Below, one piece after another: positions 51,193 to 62,600 of a stretch of DNA of 64,000 nucleotides. How positions within the stretch are numbered: position 1 is the stretch's first letter; each line of letters begins with the position of its first letter. The stretch lies in NCBI GenBank assembly GCA_028829895.1, contig CM054180.1, positions 104,147,635-104,211,634 on the forward strand, given 5' to 3'. Source of the stretch: Sinotaia quadrata. Its lineage: Eukaryota > Mollusca > Gastropoda > Architaenioglossa > Viviparidae. Under the pieces are notes generated by a model that saw only the letters and a list, made by a program, of their open reading frames with translations, was not told the DNA's origin and ran no database searches. The translations under genes were made by a program, and so were the position numbers.

Positions 51193-54100
51193 TACAACAT
51201 TCAAAAATATTTTTAAAGGGTTTACTATAATTTATAAAGCATAGCAAGACTGCACCACACACAGTAAATAAAAAGACTGTGAGAGGGTGGATTGAATTTT
51301 ATAAAGAATGCAAGACTACGTCACACATAGTTAAGTCATAAAAAGATTGTATGAAGAGTGGATTGTATTTTATAAAGAATGCAAGACTACGTCACACATA
51401 GTTAAGTCATAAAAAGATTGTATGAAGAGTGGATTGTATTTTATAAAGAATGCAAGACTACGTCACACATAGTTAAGTCATAAAAAGATTGTATGAAGAG
51501 TGGATTGTATTTTACGAAGCATGCAAAGACTGCATCACACACAGTATAATCATATAAAGATTGTATGAGGGGTGGGCTGTATTTTACTGAGCATTCAAAA
51601 TTGCAACACACACACACAGTTATACTTGGAAACTGTTTTAATACATATACTCAAATAAATCAAAATGTAAATCAATAAAATATGCAAAGAATTTACCAAT
51701 ATGTACAACGACATACAAACCATAATGATAGTTAATAATAAACTAGAATCCTTCTTTACCTCTCCAGGTGGCACTCCAAGACAAAGCCGATCAACAGCAA
51801 GATGATTACCCAACTTCCCAGTTTTGTATACCTAAACACAGAACAGTTTTACCTTTACTCTCAAGAAAAATCATTCACTGTGTTTCATTAAGCACACCAC
51901 AGTGAAAGAGAAATCAATAACAAGGGAGACAAAAAAATATAATTATATAATAATATATAACATGAAACAATACTTATACATCAAAGCATTAGAAGGAAAA
52001 ATGCAGAATTCATTAAAAAGAATTCTTTCTTTCTTCACCATCTCCCTAAATAGGAACTTCTAACTGCTACCAATGATGAACAAAGATTCAAATTAAAGAG
52101 ATATTTAAAACACTATTCATAAGTTCTATTTAAAATAAACCTTTTACTTTGATTTAATTAAAAACACCTAAAATGAAGCCTTAGGCATTTGATCTTATAA
52201 TTTGTGAGTTTCCTTTATTTTTGTTTCTTATGTCCTGTAATGACTATAATATATCATCATCTAATATTGTGAAGAAAAAATATAAGAATGCAGTTGTCTA
52301 TATCAGCATCTAATATTGTGAAGAAAAAATCTGAAGGGGAAAAATATAAGAATGCAGTTGGTTATATTAGCATTTAATAATGTGAAGAAAAAATCTGAAG
52401 GGAAAAAATATAAGAAAGCCGTTGTCACCCCTCTCTGGAGTCAGAAGGTTCAAGGACAGTGACCTCTCTGTACTGCAATGTCAGGAAAAGGGAATGCATC
52501 CTAGGTTCCCATTTCTTGCTTCATTGTGTTGTCATGGAAACATCTCAAACTAAGCAGGCACTTTGATACTTTTAGTATTTAAGACCTCTCTAAGTTTCTT
52601 GAATGTGTATCAATACTGAAGGTATAAAAATCTAAACACTCAAGAAAAATGTAAAATGTAAAATGAACTAGTGCATATACTCATATAGCTGTTCCTCAGT
52701 CCCTCTGATCAGCAGAAATGTTCAAACAAATGAAGACAATGATTCTGTGTACATCAGTCAACAAAATAGAGAAATGAACTTTTGTTTTGCTTTTGTGTGG
52801 TCTACAAACTGACTTTGAAATTTAAACAGTATTCCCATTACAATTACCATTACAAGCATATGGTAAGTATTCAAACAACTTAGATGTATAAACTGATAAT
52901 GTACATTTAGCTTAAAATCAAAATCTGTCAAAATAAAAATGTACACCATTCAGATACAAGAATTGCATAAATACAAAATGAACCTTGCTGAGATTCTCCA
53001 GGCGAAGTACATCATATTTGCCACTTCCTCTCAACACACGTTTCCGTTCAGTTGCTACATCATGATCCTCATCAGGAATAGCTGTTTGTGAACCAGATGT
53101 GCATCTGAAATTTTAAAATAATTTCTAGCATTTAATAATATGTGTATGAAAGCATCTGATACTGCCACTAATTCGTAATAATTACAGAAATTAATTAAAC
53201 CTATTTCAAGCAATAAAAAGCAATTGCTCAACTTACTTGTGATTGAGGAAAAAACGATATTCACACAAGAGTGTGACCAAAAAGAATGCAAGTCCAATAG
53301 ATGCCATGGCGGCCAGAAGGCGTGGTATCAAATCCCACTCCATGGGTGATCTCATAAGATCATTTTGCCCTGGAAATTTAAATGATACTAATCAAATGGT
53401 CAATAAAACCTGATCACAATAATCCACACTCATAAAACATGAAAATACACACAAACAGATGGTGACTGACATTAAAAAATATACTGACACAAGATCTTTA
53501 CAATAAGACCTGATGATTAGGTGGCAATTTCAAAATAAGGGCAAATTTCCTGTATAATTTGCAAGCTTCATCAGGTAGATTTAATTATTTTTTTCCATCA
53601 TATAACTAGATCTTCATCTATAGGAGTACACCACATACCGGAGATCCACACTCTTGGAGTAAGGTACTTTCCAGGTGTCCACACTCTTGGAGAAAGGTAT
53701 TTCAAAAGTGTCCACTCTAGAAGGTACTGAGATGTTCAGTCTAGAATGCAATTACTAGGAGTCAACATTCAAGCACTTAATAATTTCACTACTCTCTTGT
53801 CCACTGTTAGCAGGTATAGTACTAAGATCAGGCAGAAAATCACTACTGTGTATTGCAAGTGTAAATAGCGAACAATAGTCATATTTTATCAAGCAAACTG
53901 AAGCCTAAATGAATGGAAGAAAGTCTGCAAGTTGAGTTTCTAGAAAGGGAGGTAACAGTGGCTACTGTTTTCAAGCCTTTCCAAATCCAGTGATCTGAAC
54001 CACAGGACTCCACCCCTCATCTCCAGCATAACTGGATTGAACAAGACAATAGCAGTGTTATACAACAATGACCTATCCAATAATAATTAAAATCAACAAA

Positions 54101-56645
54101 ACACAGTGGGAAGCAGTGTCCATGACTCAGTAGAGCAGTGGTCCCCAACCCCCGGTCCGCGGACCAAATGGTACAGGGCCCCTCAATTTTATTTTTACTC
54201 TGGTGTATTTCTTTCGGGTTTGTGTGACTTTCCATGGACGAGATTGAGCCTGAGCATTCATTCTCCCAGTTGGTGCACGATCATCTGTCTTTGCTTTTAA
54301 AGAATTCGAGCTCTACTTCCCAACCACACCAACACACTTCGCTTCGGACCACCGACGAACGCACTCCATTCATTGGACCGCCGGGAGGAGAGTCATGTCA
54401 AAGCGCCACACCAGACAAACCAGCACTAAGACTCAGCCCTTTTCAGGGCTGGCAAAAATGCCACTACTGCCCACTCCACCTAGTGACATTTTACGCGATT
54501 CTGAGTCAGTCAGATGCGGACGGCCCTTTCTGTTTCACAAACGAGCGCATAGCCCAGCTGAGACAGATACGGCAAAAGAGGCTTGAAGAGATACAAACAT
54601 TAAGAAGTACAAAGGAGAAGACTGGACAAAATACTGCTGTGAAATCAGCAAACCAACCGAAAATGGGGGCATACGAAAAGTTACCCCCTTCACCTTCACA
54701 CTAGAAACTAAAAACGTTGAACTAAAAAATGCGTTCACTAATTTGCTGTTGACCCTCTTCCACACAAAAACAGAAGATGAACTTACACTAGACAACAAGC
54801 CATCTTAACCGCAATTGGTCTCCATAAGATTTTAAACAAGCACCTGACAAGGCAACACGAAAAAAAAACTACATCAACAGACTGTGAAACACAGACAGAC
54901 ATCTTCTGGAAAATAACTCCGACAACAAAAACACGCTCTTCACAAACGGAAAAGGAGGAAACAACGCGAAAACCCACACAGGAAGACGGCACAACTCAAA
55001 CAGTCAAAGGAAAAAGCCACGTTTCCACCCAAACTCTACAAGCCACTACAAGAGAAAGTGGAATAAACACCAACATCATCTGGAAAATTCCACCTACGGC
55101 CAAAGTGAATTCAACTCAAACAGCAAAACAAGAAATCAGCCAGGCATTCTCGCAAACTCCAAAAACCCACAACAGATAATAAGGAAACTCAGACTACAAG
55201 CTCTATCAGCAAAGAAAAAGAAATTAAAACAACTACCACCGAAAATAAGAAGAAACGCCAAAAAATCTCCAGCACACAAACGGTACATATCAAGACGCAA
55301 GAAAGAAAAATACAAACAGAAAAAGAAGTGAAGACAACTGACGCAAAGACCGAAACAGAAGTCGACAACGCTCCAACTACACCATAAGAAACAACAACAA
55401 CGACTAAACCAACTGCCCCCAATCCACAGCCAGAGTCACCACCAGGGACTGCAACAAAGACAACCACAACAGACACACGAGGAAACACTACAGAACGGAG
55501 CCCCAAATCAAAAAGAAGGTGTCCGCCACAACACATCAGACGACAACAACAGTATCATCTACTACAGCCACAACAACAGAATCCACAACAACAACGGTGG
55601 CAGCACAGTGAGCAACATCACATGCAGTGGGGATATTATAACCACCCCATTGCGGATCTAATTCAAATAATGCTTGCCGCCAACACCCACCTACATACAG
55701 TCCAACGGCTACCGGGGACATCAACAACAACAGTGCCAACGACAACAACAACACCACTGGTGAACATTACAGGGTGGGGAGTGAACATCCTGGGCGCACA
55801 TACACACTAAGTACAGACGATGTGGTATTATCCTGGGCTCTGTAAACCCCCTCACCTGCCAATACAACAACGGCCACCACAGCACTTAAATCCGTATTGC
55901 CATTTCCGAAACCTATTTGTGTGAAGCGGGGTTTTCTGCAGTGACAGCAAGCAAAACAAAACAACGGATGGACATAAGCAACTCACTTCGGGTGTAGGCC
56001 TAATTGTCTCCTATTACCCCCAGATGGAACCGTCTCGTTGCAAAGAAACAAGCTCAGGGTTCTCTCTGATTTAGCGTTCTAGTGAGTTAAAATGTTAAAT
56101 CATTTTATATTCATTTTTTGGTGTAACTGTATTTTAATTTGAAGGCACGTTTAAATACAATTAAATTAAAATTATTAAATCAAAACAATCTAAAATATAA
56201 ACAATCAACGTCCCCCCACATCATCGGGCCGCGGTAAAATTATCAAGCGTTGACCGGTCCGCGGCGATGAAAAGGTTGGGGACCACTGCAGTAGAGCATT
56301 TCATACTTAATAAAAATGGATCACAAATTTCCACAAATCCACAACAGTATTCCATAATTAACAAACATGGAGCACAAATTTCCATGACAGCATGAGCATT
56401 CCTTGTCTAACAGAACATGAAACACAAATGTCCATGACTCTACATGAGCATTTCATACCTAATAGACCAGGGAATAAATTTACATGACTCAGTAAGTATT
56501 CCATACCTAATCCAGTTTCATACAGAATGCCATTCTTCCAGGATACTTTACTATAAACTATCCTTCTTAAGAATGAATACTTTCATGTTCTCAAAACTTC
56601 CAGTTTTCATTCCAAGAAAGGTATTGTAATTATGAATTCTGTTTG

Positions 56646-56686
<41 letters not shown>

Positions 56687-59600
56687 GTATTGCAAATGTC
56701 ATGGACTCTACAACAGAAGGGTTTGAACCTTTGACATAAGTCTGTCTGTCTATCTATACAGAAAATCAGACTTATCATATTCACTGATTTCTCTATACAT
56801 ATCTCGCATTTTGATACTACCAACAACAAGATTTCAGTGGCAAGTTTGCAAACAAAAATCATTGGGTTATGTCACATAAAAGAAACAGTGACTACTAAAA
56901 CAGCTGACAATTATACGACTACTCAACTCTGCTTTAAATTTGACACCCTAGGCAGACTATATCAGTTCTTTGTAATAACACAATGAAACAGGTTTCTTTG
57001 CCTGTTGGAGATGGTATTTGACAGTTCCCCCATCTCAGATTTTTTAAGGATAAAAATAAGGGATTAAAAAGTGGAGTTCTATCCTTCATCCTACACTGGT
57101 TAGCTTGTATTCAGCAAGAAAAGTGGGCTCAGGGAACCACTCTCCAAATCTTTGCCTTTAAGTCAAGCCAAAGCATGACACATTCTGTAATGGGTGACTG
57201 TGAGAGTAAACAGTTTCTCCAAATAAAACAAACCATCTCCATCATGTGGACCCTACAACCAATTATTTTTCATACAACATGTCTATTAGTGTGCAAGTCT
57301 TCACATAAATCTTTATTTGCTAGGATATGGAATGTGTGCATCATTCTTGAACTTGATGATATTTACAGTAAATGCTTTGTCTATCATTTATCACAGGACA
57401 ACACACCTTGTCTATCAGTTAGCATAGGACAATATGCTTTGTCCATCAGTTATTATAAAATGCATTGTCTAATTTGTTTATCAAAGGACAACACACACCG
57501 TCTATCATTTATCATAAGATAACATGGTTGCACCTGCTGTCCCACAATCATTCTGATCCCCAAAATATTAATAAAACTCCAAGTCTGTAAGCACCACCCT
57601 TTAATGGCAACACCCTTTAAATAGGGTCAGACATGGTTAAGAATGTTGCTTAAGCATGTACTGGAGATTCCAAACTGCTGGCCACATCGACCTGCTCAAA
57701 TAACCACAAACTCTGGTGTTCTACCCAAATCCTGAACTTCAAAGCAAATGTATTATAAAGTCAAAACTGAGAAGGAAATTATTAAGGAAGTTGTCATTCA
57801 GTAGTGTACATTATGCCAATAATATGTCTAACACCTAGAAAGTTGGACTATGTGTGTGTCACATTCACTTCTCTCCTGCCTGAGCATGTGTAAAGGTTTT
57901 CATCCTTAGACGCTCTTATTCTGGTTGTTTGATGGAGTAGGTATTTTTTAAAGTGAATTAAATATTCTTAAATATTCCTTAATTCCACTGTCAGCTTTTT
58001 CTTTTAAAATGTATATATATATATATATCATGCCATAAGAATTACCTGAGCACAAATGAAAAAAATAATTACTAAACAACAAATATAGCTTATTCACTGA
58101 CATCACGTACCTGTTTTAAAGTAAAACTCATTCTTGTATTCATTGAAAGCCAGCTCAATAAGACCACGACCCAAACAGTAGTTTGGAAACATCATAAATA
58201 CTATTTTTAGCACATTGTGAACTCGCTCCAAGTCCTGGTAATAAAATAAATAAATAAACTGACTACTGCAATAAAATAATTCCATTAATACTAAAACAAA
58301 AAGTATTAAATAACTTGACCAATGCAATAAAACTTAATTATATTAATGTTATAACAAAAATATCCAGTAATATGAACTAATGCAATAAAACTTAATTCTA
58401 TTAATGCTACAATAACAGTATTAAATAATGAAATATAATGAAACCTAATTTTATTAATGCTGCAACAAAAAATATTAAATGTGACTAATGCCATGAAACA
58501 TAATTATATTAATGCTACAACACATATTAAATATATGAACAAATGAAACCTAATTATATTAATGTTACAATGAAAAATATTAAATAATTTGATTATTACA
58601 ATGTAACCTAATTCTACATAAACAAAAAATATTACATAATTAATTTTGATTAATACAATGAAACCTTATTCTGTTAATGCAGCAACAAAGAATGTTAAAT
58701 AATTTAACTACTGCAGTGAAACATATTTCTATTAATGCTACAACAAACTATTAAATTATATGAACTCTGCCAAAAGATTAAACACAAAACATAATACTGA
58801 AAAACATGAAATAAAAGAAAGTCGCACACCATGAATAGGACTTCATACAATTATCTGAGTTCTCTGGTCTGAACATAGTTCAAACAGATCCAGCTTTGAC
58901 AATCACACTTTAGAGTACTCAAAGCATAAACATTTAAAAAGAAAGAAAGAAATAATAAATAAACATTAAAATAATTCAGTCATCCATTTAAAAAAAATAT
59001 CTATACCTTGTCATAAGAGAAAATCTCCAGCAAAAAGCTTGAAACAATACAAGTGATGCCTGTAAAGAGGTTTATGACAATAAGACATATGTATGCTGTA
59101 CTTGGCTCCTCAAACCAAAAGGAAGCTGGGTACATCACAGGCGTGATTGACCACCTGTAGTAATAAAAAATGAATGAAATCTTGAGAAACTGACAGCAAA
59201 CAAAAAACAAGTTAACATATCACTGATTTATGATTATTTATTACTTATTAATATATCTTGCAACCTAGTCCATGATTTATTTTAAAGAAAAAGATGGACT
59301 CAAGGATATTTACCCATATATGAGGGAGAGAGCAATGAAAACAGGAAGACTATCAGTGAATACAAAAGCTGGATTTTGTTAAGAAAAAGATGGAAGAAAT
59401 GCATACTTACCCATACATGAGGGAGAGAGCAATGAAAACAGGAAGACTATCAGTGAATACAAAAGCTGGATTTTGTTAAGAAAAAGATGGAGGAAATGCA
59501 TACTTACCCATACATGAGGAAGAGAGCAATGACAGCAGGAAGATTGCTGGTGGACACATAGGCTGGAATTTGGAAAATTAGGAGGATCATCACGCACATG

Positions 59601-62600
59601 AAGGCTGGAATCACGTAGTTTGCCTACAGGAAATACATTATAAACTGTAAAAATCAAACTTTTAAAAACCACTTAAATAAATAAATATTAAACATTAAAT
59701 GAGTTCAATGCTGCTGGTCCAAATATGTAATCAGTTATACATAATACATGTAAGTCATTTGTGTAATCATAGTTATACATAATAAATGTAAGTCATTTGT
59801 GTAATCATAGTTATACATAATACATGTAAGTCAAATATGTAATCATAGTTATACATAATACATGTAAGTCATTTGTGTAATCATAGTTATACCTAATACA
59901 TGTAAGTCAAATATGTAATCATAGTTATACATAATACATGTAAGTCATTTGTGTGCTGGCATTTCATTTCTGGATGCCTCTAAATAACTTGTACTGTTAC
60001 ATTGTGGCACTTTCATACAATTGCTGCCTTGTTATACAACTTTTAGAATAAATGCTGGAATTCCAAGTCCAAGTCTGTTAATCTTCATATCAGAGATATA
60101 AAAACTTGAATCTGATTTTGATACTAACTTGAATCTGATTTTGATACTATCTCATCAGCACTAACACAAAGTGCACTATCTCCTCTTCCCATGGGAGATG
60201 TGAAAGCATTGTTCTGTAGGAACTTTTGCAAGTCTGCACTATTTTTAGTATGGTACAGATTCTTTCTTTCTTCAGCCTTTCGCCTAACTTGATATTCACC
60301 CTGTCAGTCTGGACACGTGATTCAATGAGATTTTTAAAAATATGTAAAATATGTTTTTCCTGAATATTTTTAATTACCTATATATTAATATCCTTATTTT
60401 AAACCCAATATACAATGTTTTCCTTGGTTAAAATAAAAAAAAAAAATTTTTTAAACTTATAATAGAATGGTAGCTTATAATTAGAAATTTAATTCTAGAT
60501 TCATTTATATCCCCTTTGTTAGCCTTGTCTTATTTCATCTACCATCCATCTGTCAATGAACTGCAGGGTGATAGGGAGAATCTGGCTTCCACTTTAAAGG
60601 CAGGTGTACTAGTTCTATTAGTAAGCTCTACTGTTTTACACTGAAAATATATTTAATACCCTGCTATAACTTGAATTTCATAAACAAATAAACTAAGAAC
60701 AACATGTAACCACAACACATATACACAACCAAAAAAAATAACAGAGAAAAATGTAATTAAAGTTTCAAACTAACCATATCCCATACATAGTTTCCAATCC
60801 AGTATATGACTGGATTGATTCCTGTAACGAACTGAAGATGTTTTGCTTTAGTTGATCGTTCATACACCAAGAAAACAACAAAACTAGCTGGCACAAAGGA
60901 CATGGCCACGATGATGAAGATCGAGATGAGGACATCTGAACCTTCCAGTCTGAAACAAGTAATACTACTGGTTAAAACCAAACTCACAGACACAAAGACA
61001 AATGCTACAATGATGAAGACTGAGATGATTACATTCAACCCTTCCAGTCTGAAACATATAATAATATTAATTAAACCAAACTTGCACACAAGGGCAACTG
61101 GCCCCCAAATAAAAGTAGCAATACAACAAACAGAAGACAAAAAAATTAAAGTTAAATTTATAAACAACCCTCAAAAATATTTTATAACTGAAAGTGCTCT
61201 ATTGCTCTATATTATCATGTATAACAAACAAAACTCCTCAACTCACACAAAGTCCACCGTGTTGAGAATATTGTTGGTATCATTCCAGGGATGGTTTATA
61301 GCAGTGATACCTAAAATAAAAACAACCAAAATAGATTAGATCTTTAACATGGTAAATAATCAAAATTATTATTTTATATTAATCAGGTTTAACTACAAAC
61401 ACAAAATAAACATTCTTTATACTGATACATTTAATAATTTTATAAGGATGAAACCATACATAAAAATAAACAACACTCTTTATACTTATACCATTAGATA
61501 ATATTATAAATATGAAACTATACAAAAATAAACAATACTATCTGTATCGATAAATTTAATAACTTTATATGAATGAAACTCTTCCCCTCTCTCAGTATTT
61601 TTGTTTATTATTCTGTCTATAAATATTTCTTTCTCTCAGTATATCTATTTGTTAGTTTATCTCTGAATACATTTCTTGCTCTCAATATTTCTGACTACTT
61701 TTTAGTCTGTTTCTGAATATATTTCTTTCTCTATCTATTTATTAATTTGTATCTGAATATATTTCTGTCTCTCAGTATAGCAATTTATATTTCTTTCTCT
61801 AAGTAAGGCTATTTGTTAGTTTGTCTTTGAACAGACTTTTTTCTCTCAGTGTATCTAATTGTTAGGTTATCTCTACATATATTTCTTTCTCTATTTCTAC
61901 TTGTTAGTTTGTGCCTGAATATATTTCTTTCTCTCAGTATTTCTGACTGTTAGTCTGTCTGTGAATGTATTTCTTTCGTCTCTCAGATTCTTTAGGGGCT
62001 ATCCATTTATACAGTGTGTTAAAAATGAGCAATCTCTGGCAGCCCCAAACTCCTATTTGCATGATGCCTTCATAGCCCACTACCTCTCCAGTACCAACGT
62101 ACACTTGTCCCCCATCCCACCTGCCTGACCACCCACCCGCATGCACACACACACACACATACACACACACTCACACAAATTCCATCGTGTCTTCTGGAAG
62201 TGCATATGTTTGTAGCAAAGAAAATTTTTGTAAGCTACAGGTGAAAAGCATATAAATTATGATCAAGCATAAATGCATGTATCAGTGTCAAACACCTTAT
62301 ATACAGCCTAAAGCCTTACTAAAAGAGTTTTATCTAGTGATAATATTCAGTTGAATGATACAATTATTTAAGGCAGCAAATGAATCTGTAGTTTAGTCAG
62401 CAGAATTTTTCTTGTATTTAAAGCATGAATGAATAGTAAAATAAAAATTTTAAAAGGTCTTGTTTAAGGCTTAGAAAACTTATGTACTAAACAAATGGCC
62501 CTTTACCATAAGCTGCTGGGTTGCCCTTGCTCTGAGGAAGATTGGCACGCAGTATTGCATTGTTGATAGCATTGAGAAATACTGGCATTGAGTGGTAACC

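Larger units (their letters stand above)
54136..56288 (+). mobile_element. hAT-type DNA transposon, copy 2 (2153 bp)
   Basis: The same element as at 13642-15905 but in opposite orientation. Inverted ends CAGTGGTCCCCAACC are flanked by a perfect 8-bp duplication, CAGTAGAG, at 54128-54135 and 56289-56296. It lies in the ABCA intron between exons f and g. It is shorter than copy 1 because it has one unit of each subterminal repeat. The two copies are otherwise nearly identical, so their last movement was recent compared with the other repeats. Confidence 0.93.

Noticed and set aside
61934..62170. 78-codon minus-strand frame starting in a CA tract
   Set aside because: It lies in an ABCA intron over simple repeats, with no conserved motif.
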